Below are positions 26,251-33,802 of a stretch of DNA of 42,554 bases, piece after piece (position 1 is the stretch's first letter; every line of letters starts with the position of its first letter). The notes under the pieces are model-generated. The model was not told the DNA's origin and did no database searches. It worked only from the letters and a program-made list of their open reading frames with translations. Source of the stretch: Arthrobacter sp. B2a2-09 (GTDB taxonomy: Bacteria; Actinomycetota; Actinomycetes; Actinomycetales; Micrococcaceae); the NCBI RefSeq assembly GCF_027587375.1, contig NZ_JAMXIC010000034.1, positions 1-42,554 of the forward strand, given 5' to 3'. The position numbers were made by a program, and so were the translations under genes.

Positions 26251-26453
26251 ATGGAAACGCTCACCATCAAAACCCCGCCGTTTTCCTCAGTTTCATCGGC
26301 CACACCCTGGCCTTCTGGCCCCAGGAAAGCCTCGTGTACAACACCCTAGACACCAACCACATTGGAGTCACCCTCCGTGTGGATCTCCCCAAGCACGACG
26401 GAAGAGCTTTGTCGAAGAGTGCGTCTGCTATCCAGATCTCGACCCGGCCATGA
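26251..26453 (+). pseudogene. DUF4192 protein N-terminal remnant, frameshifted
   Basis: ATG 26251 with AGAGAAGG upstream begins METLTIKTP. After a one-base shift near 26277 the next frame continues FLSFIGHTLAFWPQESLVY, then LDTNHIGVTLRVDLPKHDG. That is the N-terminal signature of DUF4192 proteins, common in Arthrobacter and relatives. The remaining several hundred residues are absent and the frame stops at 26451-26453. It is a broken gene start. Confidence 0.65.
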
Positions 26454-26478
26454 GTATCCGCGCGCTCCGTAAGTGAAT

Positions 26479-26700
26479 TCAGGGCTGCGATTCCGGGGCA
26501 CTCTTGAAGACATTTGTGTCAAGGGCGATCGCCCTGACGAAGGTGTAGTCGGGCGAGCACGTGGCAGGCGTTGTCCATGCTCCGATCGTGACCTGTGCAG
26601 ACCCGGACGACCAAGCTGCACCCAGCGTTCCGCAAAACACGAAGTCGGACTTCTTCTGGCTCGTTGGGTTGGAAGCGGACCCACCGGTGCATGTGTGCAC
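26479..26700 (-). CDS. Hypothetical protein, possibly a C-terminal fragment
   Basis: A 73-residue frame with coding-like GC-rich third positions. It contains two or three cysteines (HTCTGGSASN, FVFCGTLGAAW, TPATCSPDY) and many Ser/Thr/Gly, reminiscent of the end of a secreted protein, but there is no signal peptide and no recognised family. No ribosome site is seen before the ATG. It could be the truncated tail of a longer gene. Confidence 0.3.
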   Translation of the reverse strand: MHTCTGGSASNPTSQKKSDFVFCGTLGAAWSSGSAQVTIGAWTTPATCSPDYTFVRAIALDTNVFKSAPESQP

Positions 26701-26753
26701 ACCAATGGGTTGTCCACAGAACCGGCATGGTTCCGGGCTGATCCTGCCTACAT

Positions 26754-27580
26754 CTATTCGAAGGTTGTGATGCTGGTTAGCTGGATATTGCCGGTGGCTT
26801 CGTCGACGTCGAAACGGCGAAGTGTTCCGCGGCCTAAAGCGTCGGCCGCCATCCGGGCGAGGCTGAGCGCGTTAGCAGCGCATTGGGATTCGGTGCCAAC
26901 GCCGTAGCAATGGTCGACGACGGCGTCGGGAACGAACCTTCCGCCCATTGCGGCATCGTTTTGCCGACCCGACCACCAGCGCTGCCGGGCCCGTTCGATG
27001 GCGCTCGTCAGCGTAGTTTCGACGTCGACAACTTCGACATCCTCGTAGCGAGACATGAAGAGCTCGTCGATGTATTGGGCCGGCAGCTTTTCCCAGGACA
27101 AGGTGCCATCGATGACGACGTTCTCCCCTGCCGCCAGGGCCATTGGCGGACGAGGTTCGTTGTTCTCGTAGAGATCCTGTGAATGTGGGACGCGAGTTCC
27201 CGGACACCTACGGGCCCGCCATCCGGCAGCGTGTGGTCGTACCGGTAGCTGAGAAGGCCGTGCCGTTCAGCATCGTCAAGGATCATGTCTTTTGCATCAT
27301 CGGGGTCGATGAGGCGGTAACCCCGGAGGTCCAGCGTTTTCAGCGCTTCGGTCTTGCCTGCGCCGGGCGGGCCTGCGGCGACGACCACGGCCCGGCCCGC
27401 GCTGGTGATGTCCTGCTGCCGGCCCATATACGCTTTGGCCAACCGGACCACCGCCGCGTCATCGAAGTAGGCGACGAGCAATTCCGGAGCCTTCTCCAAG
27501 TCTCCGCCGGGCGCGTAGAGATTGGTTAGGGCGGCGTGGACGTCGTCCCTTTCAGCGGCCAATGGCCGCCCTGACCTCAT
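26754..27580 (-). pseudogene. Zeta-type toxin kinase, frameshifted
   Basis: Two overlapping frames together make a zeta toxin of about 275 residues. The first has the Walker A motif GPPGAGKT (70-77), the RGYRLIDPDDAKD segment and YRYDHTLPDG. It slips out of frame near 27140. The second frame takes over with MALAAGENVVIDGTLSWEKL and runs to 26754 without a stop. One missing base at about 27138-27143 would explain the break. Intact zeta toxins phosphorylate UDP-N-acetylglucosamine and block wall synthesis. The start overlaps the antitoxin gene by 29 bp (a TTG at 27562 is an alternative). As read, the toxin lacks its second half, so it should be inactive unless the shift is a sequencing error or recoded. 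Confidence 0.75.
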
Positions 27581-27995
27581 TGAATTCGGCCTCGTCCAGT
27601 AGTCCCTGTGCGAACGCGCTGACTACCTGATCCCACGTGCCCGGGATCCGGCCCTCCTCCGGGTAGGGCGCGTCCTCCCCGTCGGTAAACGTCATGGACT
27701 TCAGCGTTGCAAGTAGCTCTGGCCGCGACGTGTCGTAAGCAAAGGCGCGAAGAATGATTTCCTCGGGCTCCTGTGAAGCGAGGACGGACGGCCGACGTTC
27801 AATGGCTTTGAGCATTCGATGTACTTTGGCTTGGCTGGTAACGAGAATCTCGGCAATCTGGCGCTGGTTCCTTCCGCGCGAGGACGCGTTGTGGACAGCG
27901 CGGAGCTCATCCAACAGATCAACGCGCTGGCGCGCTTGGCGCTGCAGCGCCCCCCGGTGCAAAGCAGCAAGGTCACTGTTGTTCATGACGATCAT
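27552..27995 (-). CDS. Helix-turn-helix antitoxin partner of the zeta-type toxin
   Basis: About 147 residues from ATG 27995, which has GAGGGGAG just upstream (GTG 28001 is an alternative). The middle carries a ParB/KorB-like helix-turn-helix (NQRQIAEILVTSQAKVHRML), and the C-terminal part (PGTWDQVVSAFAQGLLDEAE) would bind the toxin. Overlap with the toxin gene and antitoxin-first order are typical of such operons. The helix-turn-helix suggests autoregulation at the palindrome 28030-28052. It appears intact although the toxin is broken. Confidence 0.75.
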   Translation of the reverse strand: MIVMNNSDLAALHRGALQRQARQRVDLLDELRAVHNASSRGRNQRQIAEILVTSQAKVHRMLKAIERRPSVLASQEPEEIILRAFAYDTSRPELLATLKSMTFTDGEDAPYPEEGRIPGTWDQVVSAFAQGLLDEAEFNEVRAAIGR

Positions 27996-28020
27996 GGGCA
28001 CTCCCCTCTCTTCACCTGGA

Positions 28021-28052
28021 ATTGTACTCCTTTGATTCAGAATGAATCAAAG
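28021..28052 (-). promoter_or_regulatory. Toxin-antitoxin promoter with palindromic operator
   Basis: On the minus strand a -35 TTGATT (28050-28045) and a -10 TACAAT (28026-28021) are separated by 18 bp, leading to the antitoxin start at 27995. A perfect 10-bp inverted repeat CTTTGATTCA-GAA-TGAATCAAAG (28030-28052) overlaps the -35 box and spacer, ideally placed for repression by the helix-turn-helix antitoxin. Confidence 0.65.
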
Positions 28053-28279
28053 CGGGGCGAGAGGGCCGAGCCGTCGAAGCAAGCCGGGCGACGGCAGCCG
28101 TTAGCCGCACCTTGAAGATCCTATGCCCGAAAAGTCCGGCGAATTTCATCCGGCACGATGCGGTCCTTGATTTTTTGATTTAGCTTGCGATGGAGCCGGC
28201 GGACCGCCGACGGCAGTCTTCCCCGAGGACATGTCAACGATGATCCGAAGCCAGAAGTGCTTGTGTCGAAAACCTACAG

Positions 28280-28293
28280 CTTTACAAGACACC
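28280..28293. repeat. Left arm of the split res region of the resident resolvase
   Basis: CTTTACAAGACACC here is the inverted partner of GGTGTCTTGCAAAG at 33720-33733 (13 of 14). Removing the transposon and one GAATC puts the arms about 61 bp apart, just upstream of the resolvase gene at 33796. Confidence 0.55.
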
Positions 28294-28327
28294 ACCTGGC
28301 ATGCCGCCACAAATGATCAATGCCCCG

Positions 28328-28332
28328 GAATC
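28328..28332. repeat. Target-site duplication (left), GAATC
   Basis: GAATC directly before the left terminal repeat is repeated exactly at 33693-33697 after the right one. Five bp is the duplication size of Tn402/Tn5053-family elements. Confidence 0.88.
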
Positions 28333-28357
28333 TGTCATTTTCAGCACCGGCCTGCAC
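28333..28357 (+). repeat. Left terminal inverted repeat of the transposon
   Basis: A 25-bp end with TGTCATTTTCAG, seven bases, then CTGCAC. It matches the style of Tn402/Tn5053 ends and the right end at 33668-33692 (18/25). Confidence 0.88.
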
Positions 28358-28381
28358 GACCGCCCGCGCGTTTTCGGGGTT

Positions 28382-28458
28382 GTGCAGGCGAGTGTTGAGC
28401 ACTGGTTTTTCAGTACCCCTCTGCACTAACCTCGTTTCTGCTTGATACTCCTCTGCAC
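28382..28458. promoter_or_regulatory. Additional TniA-binding-like repeats at the left end
   Basis: Three further copies of the terminal-repeat core follow the left end: TTTTCAG-N7-CTGCAC at 28407-28426, a diverged TTGATACTCCTCTGCAC at 28442-28458, and one in reverse orientation (GTGCAGGCGAGTGTTGAG, 28382-28399). Multiple transposase sites at the ends are known for this family. The last lies about 20 bp before the tniA start and may also let TniA limit its own expression. Confidence 0.6.
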
Positions 28459-28475
28459 AACAGGGAGGTGGCGGA

Positions 28476-30176
28476 GTGGACGCAGAATCGGTGCGCATTG
28501 GTGAGTCACGCACGTTGACCATGTCGGACGTTGTGTGGGATCGCACGAAGGCAGTTTCGGCAGTGATCGCACCGTTGGCAGCGAAGGCGATCGTCGGCAG
28601 GGCAGCGGTTGATGCGGCCGCATCGGTGTTGGGGACATCGCGCCGCCAGATCTACGTGTTGATCAAGCGGTACCGTGACGGGTCCGGTCTGCTGACTGAT
28701 TTGGCCCCGCGGCGTTCCTCTGGTGGGAAAGGAACCCTGCGCCTGTCGGATGCGGTCGAGGACCTCGTCGGCGAGCTGGTGCGGAAGCAGTTCCTGACCC
28801 GGCAGAAACGGACGTTAGCGGCGGTGTACCGCGACATCGTGGCAGCATGCCGGACACGGGGGCTTCCGGTTCCGGCCAGGAATACTGTGGAGCGGCGGAT
28901 CCGGGCGTTGAATCCGGTGGAAGTGGGCCGCCGTCGGGGCGGACCGGATGCGGTGCGGGGCTTGCAGTCCGCCGGTGGTGAGGTTCCGGTGATCGGGGAC
29001 ATTTTGGAGCAGGTGCAGATCGATCACACGGTGATTGACGTGATCGTCGTCGACGAACGGGAACGGCAACCGATCGGCCGGCCATACCTGACCGCGGCGG
29101 TCGATGTGTGCAGCCGATCCCTTGTGGGCATGGTCGTCACGTTGGAGGCGCCGTCGGCAGTGTCGGTAGGCCTGTGCTTGGCGCATGCCGGCACCGATAA
29201 ACGGCCTTGGCTTGAGAATTTGGGTGTTGAGGCGCAATGGCCGATGAGCGGAAAACCGAGGCAGTTGTATCTGGACAACGCCAGTGAATTCAAGAGTGAG
29301 GCGTTGCGGCGCGGGTGTGAGCAGCACGGTATCGAGCTGGCTTATCGGCCGCTGGGCCGGCCGCACTATGGCGGGATCGTGGAACGGGTGATCGGCACCG
29401 CGATGCAGCAGGTCCACGAACTTCCCGGGACCACATTCTCCAATCCCGTCGAACGCGGCCGGTATGACTCGGACCGGATGGCGATGTTGACCCTTCGCGA
29501 GCTGGAGAAATGGCTGACCCTTGCCGTGGCCGGCTACCACGGCACCGTTCACAGGACCTTGGGACAAACACCGGCCGGCCGCTGGGCCGAAGGAGTCGCG
29601 GCCACGGGGGTGCCGGCCGTGGCGTCGAACCCGACGGCGTTTCTGGTCGACTTCCTCCCGGTCATACGGCGCACCCTGACCCGGACGGGATTCGTCGTCG
29701 ACCACGTCCACTATTTCTCGAACGCGCTGAAACCGTGGATCAGCCGACGCGACACGCTTGGCCGGTTCCTGATCCGCCGTGACCCGCGGGACATCAGCCG
29801 GATCTGGGTACTGGAACCGGACGGACACGCCTATCTAGAGGTGCCGTATCGGACGATGGCGAACCCGGCCGTGAGCCTGTGGGAGCACCGGCGCGCCCTG
29901 GCGCGGCTACACGATCGCGGCATCGCGCAGGTAGATGAGGAGGCCCTGTTCCGGATGATCGAACAGATGAGAGAGATCGCGGGCACTGCGACGAAGACAA
30001 CCAAACGGATGCGCCGCGACACCGAGCGGCGCAAGATGGCGGCTGCCGCAACGGAGAAGCGCGCCAAGAGCCCGGGCCCTCCAATACCGCCCCAACCGCC
30101 TGGGGATCAGCTGCCGGACGCGGGGCCGCCGGCAGCTGCCCAGGTGTCCCGGTTCGATCAGATTGAGCAGTGGTGA
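28476..30176 (+). CDS. tniA: TniA DDE transposase
   Basis: A 566-residue transposase of the retroviral-integrase superfamily. An N-terminal DNA-binding region includes a helix-turn-helix (about 40-65). The catalytic triad is Asp183 (VQIDHT), Asp267 (LYLDNASEF) and Glu303 (GGIVERVIG), with the D-x35-E spacing. A basic C-terminal tail ends at 566. GTG 28476 has GGGAGG upstream. It catalyses strand transfer at the element's ends, with TniB and TniQ as partners. Length and motifs are normal for Tn5053/Tn402 TniA. tniB overlaps its end by 7 bp. Confidence 0.93.
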   Translation: MDAESVRIGESRTLTMSDVVWDRTKAVSAVIAPLAAKAIVGRAAVDAAASVLGTSRRQIYVLIKRYRDGSGLLTDLAPRRSSGGKGTLRLSDAVEDLVGELVRKQFLTRQKRTLAAVYRDIVAACRTRGLPVPARNTVERRIRALNPVEVGRRRGGPDAVRGLQSAGGEVPVIGDILEQVQIDHTVIDVIVVDERERQPIGRPYLTAAVDVCSRSLVGMVVTLEAPSAVSVGLCLAHAGTDKRPWLENLGVEAQWPMSGKPRQLYLDNASEFKSEALRRGCEQHGIELAYRPLGRPHYGGIVERVIGTAMQQVHELPGTTFSNPVERGRYDSDRMAMLTLRELEKWLTLAVAGYHGTVHRTLGQTPAGRWAEGVAATGVPAVASNPTAFLVDFLPVIRRTLTRTGFVVDHVHYFSNALKPWISRRDTLGRFLIRRDPRDISRIWVLEPDGHAYLEVPYRTMANPAVSLWEHRRALARLHDRGIAQVDEEALFRMIEQMREIAGTATKTTKRMRRDTERRKMAAAATEKRAKSPGPPIPPQPPGDQLPDAGPPAAAQVSRFDQIEQW

Positions 30177-31087
30177 GAGTGCCCGACGGCGTCGCGCCTG
30201 ATCTGTCCCACCTGCATCCGGCGGTACGGGACGCGGCACGGTTGCCCGCAAAAGAGCGGGTGGAACTGATCCGGGCGGACCGGTGGATCGGTTACCCGCG
30301 GGCGGTGGAAACGGTGGCACGGTTGGAGACGTTGCTGCGCTGGCCAGACAAGGAGCGGATGCCGAACCTGTTGCTGGTCGGGCCGACGAACAACGGCAAG
30401 TCGATGATCGTGGAGAAGTTCCGCCGCGGGCACCTGCCAAGGACCGAGGCGGACAGGGAACACATTCCCGTGTTGTGCGTGCAGATGCCGTCCGAGCCTT
30501 CCGTGCTGCGCTTCTACACCGCGCTCCTCGCCGCCCTCGGCGCGCCTCTTCAGCCCCGGCGGCGTCTGGCCGAGGTGGAGCAGGTGTCGCTGAGCCTGCT
30601 GCGTGCCACGGGAGTTCGCATGCTCGTCATCGACGAACTGCATAACGTCCTCGCCGGGCAGGGCAACAGCCGCCGGGAGTTCCTGAACCTGCTCCGATTC
30701 CTCGGCAACGAGCTGCGCATTCCGATCATCGGGGTCGGAACACGGGAGGCGTATCTTGCGGTCCGATCCGATGACCAGTTGGAGAACAGATTCGAACCCG
30801 TCGTCCTTCCCCTGTGGAGTACCGGCGCCGCCACCCTGTCGTTGCTAGCCAGCTTCGCCGCCGCGCTGCCGCTGCAGCGACAGTCCCGGATCGCCACCGA
30901 GGACATGGCCCGGTATTTGCTGGCCCGAAGCGAGGGAACCATCGGGGAACTCACCCGGCTTTTGACCACTGCGGCGATCGCTGCAGTTAATAGCGGTGAA
31001 GAGAGCATCACCCACCGCGCCCTGGCCATGGCCGAGTACGCCGGACCCACCGAACGGCGGCGATTGTTCGAACGGGAACTGCTGTGA
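30170..31087 (+). CDS. tniB: TniB AAA+ ATPase
   Basis: A 305-residue AAA+ ATPase, related to TnsC/MuB. Walker A is GPTNNGKS (71-78) and Walker B is MLVIDELHNVL, followed by a sensor region with IGVGTREAY. It probably assembles on DNA and directs TniA to the target. Three close GTG codons (30170, 30173, 30179) could start it, all at the end of tniA, so translation is coupled. tniQ overlaps its stop by 4 bp. Confidence 0.92.
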   Translation: MVRVPDGVAPDLSHLHPAVRDAARLPAKERVELIRADRWIGYPRAVETVARLETLLRWPDKERMPNLLLVGPTNNGKSMIVEKFRRGHLPRTEADREHIPVLCVQMPSEPSVLRFYTALLAALGAPLQPRRRLAEVEQVSLSLLRATGVRMLVIDELHNVLAGQGNSRREFLNLLRFLGNELRIPIIGVGTREAYLAVRSDDQLENRFEPVVLPLWSTGAATLSLLASFAAALPLQRQSRIATEDMARYLLARSEGTIGELTRLLTTAAIAAVNSGEESITHRALAMAEYAGPTERRRLFERELL

Positions 31088-32277
31088 GCGGACCCCTGCG
31101 GTGGCCGGTGCATCCCGCGCCGAACGACGGTGAAGCGCTCTCCTCCTGGCTGCGCCGGATCGCCGGCTGCTACGGCACCGACATCGAACACCTGGGCGAT
31201 GACATCGGCTACAAGCTCGGTGCGGGCGACCTTGATGACATCGACCTGGCGCCTCCGCCCGGAATGATCGAGGTCCTGGCGGAGCGCACCGGGGTCGCCC
31301 CTGCCCGGCTACGGCACATGAGTGTGGCCGGCTCGGTTCCGTGGTTGCTCGATGACATGGAGCCCGGCCCGGACGGCTTCGCCACCTATACCCGGCAGCT
31401 GTCGGTGCTGCGGCCGGCCGGGAAGCAGAAAGCGCGGTCGGTCCCGTCGTGGCGGCCGTGGCTGCCGGACCGGCTGCCGGCGAGAGGGTGTCCGGAATGT
31501 GTGGCAGAGAGCCCATCCCCTCATCCATACCGGTTACTGTGGGCAATCCCCATCGTCTCCAGCTGCCCGGCCCACGGCTGCTGGCTTGAGGCAACCCTCG
31601 CCGCGCGCAGCTACTTCGGGATGTGGGATTTCGACCGGCCGGCACCCAGTCCGGCACCGCAACACGTCCTGACGTTGGATCAACGAACCCAGCACGCGTT
31701 CGCCATCGGACATGTCGAGCTTCCGCGCCGGCGAGTCCATGCCGGGATCTGGTTCCGGCTTCTTCGCACCGTGGTCGATGAGCTCAGCTGCCCCCTCTCC
31801 GAGAACCGGCCAGCCGATACCGACACCATCCGGCAAATATGGAAAGAAGCCGGCTATCCCGCCCGCGACGGACAGGGACTCTGGCGCCCGTTCGAACAGC
31901 AACCGGAAACGGTGCAACGGCACACCATGGAGGCTGCGGCCGTCACCATCGCCCTCCTCGAGGCAGGGACAATCACCGGGCGTGGCTCGGGCGCGCACCT
32001 CTTCCTTCCGGAACCTGATCTCGACCTCGGTGACGGCCGAACACCGGCTGAATTTTCGAAGAGTCAAGCCGACAACCTAAAGGCGCTCGGGCAGGCCCTG
32101 GAAGAAGCGATCCAGGCGGCCCGGGAAGACCCTGCCGAGGCGCAAGCCCTCTACGCCTTCGCCCTCATCGGATGCAGAACACCGGAGTCCGTGACCCGTC
32201 TGAGAGCCGACTTCGCCGAACTCGGCATACCCCTGGAAAGCTTGTCACATACGGGCGGTCAGGTATCCTTTGCATGA
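31084..32277 (+). CDS. tniQ: TniQ target-site protein
   Basis: A 397-residue TniQ-family protein. The N-terminal domain starts with the characteristic WPVHPAPNDGEALSSWLRRI. A putative zinc-binding set follows: RGCPECVAES and, 25 residues on, SCPAHGCWLEA. GTG 31084 overlaps the tniB stop (GTGA). In this family TniQ works with TniA and TniB in transposition and may help in choosing res-type targets. The C-terminal about 100 residues are variable among homologues. Confidence 0.9.
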   Translation: MSGPLRWPVHPAPNDGEALSSWLRRIAGCYGTDIEHLGDDIGYKLGAGDLDDIDLAPPPGMIEVLAERTGVAPARLRHMSVAGSVPWLLDDMEPGPDGFATYTRQLSVLRPAGKQKARSVPSWRPWLPDRLPARGCPECVAESPSPHPYRLLWAIPIVSSCPAHGCWLEATLAARSYFGMWDFDRPAPSPAPQHVLTLDQRTQHAFAIGHVELPRRRVHAGIWFRLLRTVVDELSCPLSENRPADTDTIRQIWKEAGYPARDGQGLWRPFEQQPETVQRHTMEAAAVTIALLEAGTITGRGSGAHLFLPEPDLDLGDGRTPAEFSKSQADNLKALGQALEEAIQAAREDPAEAQALYAFALIGCRTPESVTRLRADFAELGIPLESLSHTGGQVSFA

Positions 32278-32347
32278 CTTAGAATAAATAACTGGTTAAG
32301 TGACAATTTTAGACTGCGTGCCTTTTTCGATTCCGGCTGTCACTTAA
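32275..32347. promoter_or_regulatory. Putative res site of the transposon resolvase
   Basis: AT-rich region between tniQ and tniR. A perfect inverted pair TTAAGTGACA (32296-32305) and TGTCACTTAA (32338-32347) lies here, and TGACTTAG at 32275-32282 forms another inverted match with the first. Such clustered half-sites just before a serine resolvase gene fit a res site where TniR resolves cointegrates; the tniR promoter probably lies here too. Confidence 0.6.
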
Positions 32348-32372
32348 ACGTACATATAAATGACGGAAGGAA

Positions 32373-32993
32373 ATGGCTGTGCTGGTCGGATACATGCGTG
32401 TCTCCAAGGCCGACGGGTCCCAGACGACGGACCTGCAGCGCGACGCTCTGGCCGGGGCGGGCGTCGGATCGAACCAACTGTATGAGGACAAGGCCTCGGG
32501 GAAGAAGGAGGACCGCCCGGAACTGGCCGCCTGCCTGAAAGCCCTGCGCGACCACGAGGACACGCTGGTGGTCTGGAAACTGGACCGACTCGGCCGGGAC
32601 CTGCGCCATCTGGTCAACATCGTCCACGACCTCACCGAGCGCGGAATAGGTTTGAAGGTCCTCACCGGACAGGGGGCCGCCATCGATACGACCACGGCTT
32701 CCGGGAAGCTCGTCTTCGGGATCTTTGCCGCCCTGGCAGAATTCGAGCGCGAACTCATCTCTGAACGCACGATCGCCGGCCTCGCCTCCGCCCGCGCCCG
32801 CGGCCGCAAAGGCGGACGCCCCTTCAAGATGACGCCGGCGAAACTCCGTCTCGCCATGGCATCCATGGGCCGGCCCGGCACCAAAGTCAGCGACCTGTGC
32901 ACCGAGCTCGGCATCACCCGACAAACCCTCTACCGCCACGTCTCACCCACCGGGGAACTGCGCCCCGACGGCGAAAAGCTCATGTCCCGGTAA
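32373..32993 (+). CDS. tniR: TniR serine resolvase
   Basis: A 206-residue serine recombinase. The N-terminus is GYMRVSKADG with nucleophile Ser11. The mid-domain has WKLDRLGRDLRHLVN and GKLVFGIFAALAEFERELIS, and the C-terminal helix-turn-helix is KVSDLCTELGITRQTLYRHV. It resolves the cointegrate formed by replicative transposition at the adjacent res site. GGAAGG sits close to ATG 32373; GTG 32379 is an alternative start. It differs clearly from the resident resolvase at 33796, so the two act on different sites. Confidence 0.92.
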   Translation: MAVLVGYMRVSKADGSQTTDLQRDALAGAGVGSNQLYEDKASGKKEDRPELAACLKALRDHEDTLVVWKLDRLGRDLRHLVNIVHDLTERGIGLKVLTGQGAAIDTTTASGKLVFGIFAALAEFERELISERTIAGLASARARGRKGGRPFKMTPAKLRLAMASMGRPGTKVSDLCTELGITRQTLYRHVSPTGELRPDGEKLMSR

Positions 32994-33179
32994 GCTCCGG
33001 GTGACGCCTCGGGGAGTTAGAACGAAGACCGCAGATGCGCGGCAACGGCGAAGTACACCCGCTTTGATCGCACCCAGACTGCCCCGGTGACAGCTCTTCG
33101 GAACGCACGGAGTGACAGACTATGAACCAGCGAAGGAGAAACAACCGCTTCGGTGCACCGCCAGACCCAGGAGAGCCTC

Positions 33180-33590
33180 ATGGATGACGCCCATCACGCC
33201 TTCACCGTCACTTTGCCCGAACTGAGGAAATACAAAACGGCGGGCAACATTTCGGGTCCGTTCTTCTTGTTGTTCTGGATCCTTTTGGGCTTCACCGAGT
33301 TCGGAACGACAGGCATTCCCTCTTGGCTCGGATTTACCGTCACGGGTATCGTTCTTGCCCTCTCGACCGGGTTTTCCATTTATGGGAGCCGGAAACGCAA
33401 ACAGCTTGCACCGGTCATCAACCGCAGATTCGCAGAAGAGTTCACCGCCCGCACCGGGTACGAGTATCCCCAGGACGTAGACATCCTAAGCGTCAAACGA
33501 ACCATAGCGGTGCGAAGCCTTGACGGCTCCGTGTTCCTATGGGGCATCAGACGTGCGAAGGATGCCGTCAACGTATTTCCCACCACCTGA
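33180..33590 (+). CDS. Transposon cargo: small two-span membrane protein
   Basis: A 136-residue protein from ATG 33180, chosen for AGGAGAG 5 nt upstream. Two hydrophobic spans near residues 27-43 and 52-72 (FFLLFWILLGFTE and WLGFTVTGIVLALSTGFSIY) are followed by SRKRK and a soluble C-terminal part with a TGYEYPQDVDIL stretch. No family is recognised. It lies between tniR and the right end, the place where Tn402 relatives carry passenger genes, so it is the element's only apparent cargo. Role unknown. Confidence 0.65.
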   Translation: MDDAHHAFTVTLPELRKYKTAGNISGPFFLLFWILLGFTEFGTTGIPSWLGFTVTGIVLALSTGFSIYGSRKRKQLAPVINRRFAEEFTARTGYEYPQDVDILSVKRTIAVRSLDGSVFLWGIRRAKDAVNVFPTT

Positions 33591-33667
33591 GACAGCCAAC
33601 TCACGCGCAACCCCTCCAGCAGCTACGACCGCGAATCAGGCCTAGTGAAGAGGACTTCTGACATTCC

Positions 33668-33692
33668 GTGCAGACGACTTCTGAAACCGACA
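33668..33692 (-). repeat. Right terminal inverted repeat of the transposon
   Basis: Read on the minus strand it begins TGTCGGTTTCAG and ends CTGCAC, matching the left end at 18 of 25 positions. A partial extra copy (GGACTTCTGACA) lies at 33652-33663, just inside. Confidence 0.88.
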
Positions 33693-33697
33693 GAATC
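33693..33697. repeat. Target-site duplication (right), GAATC
   Basis: Exact copy of 28328-28332, directly abutting the right terminal repeat. Confidence 0.88.
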
Positions 33698-33719
33698 ACG
33701 CGGGTCCCGCGAGACGGCG

Positions 33720-33802
33720 GGTGTCTTGCAAAGTCGTCTCACTGCCCGTCGTGTCTCGCGGCGTGTTTTGGGTGTTTCCAAGACAGTATGGTGCAGTGAG
33801 AC
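33720..33802. promoter_or_regulatory. Right part of the split res region of the resident resolvase
   Basis: GGTGTCTTGCAAAG (33720-33733) pairs with the arm left of the transposon at 28280-28293. A second perfect inverted pair, GTCTCACTGC (33736-33745) and GCAGTGAGAC (33793-33802), overlaps the resolvase start codon. This fits clustered resolvase-binding subsites and autoregulation. The transposon separates the first subsite from the rest. Confidence 0.55.

Larger units (their letters stand above)
28333..33692 (+). mobile_element. Complete Tn402/Tn5053-family transposon (5,360 bp)
   Basis: The element is bounded by 25-bp terminal inverted repeats beginning TGTC (28333-28357 and 33668-33692, 18 of 25 identical) and flanked by the 5-bp duplication GAATC. 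It carries the family's gene order tniA-tniB-tniQ-tniR with a putative res site between tniQ and tniR, plus one small membrane-protein gene between tniR and the right end. All four transposition genes appear intact, so it may be active. It interrupts the res region of another serine resolvase (33796-34392), in line with the known preference of this family for res sites. Confidence 0.92.

Noticed and set aside
28815..29828. Minus-strand frame of 337 codons inside tniA
   Set aside because: It lies fully antisense to a transposase with an intact DDE triad, and its composition (many His, Arg, Pro) is typical of shadow frames.
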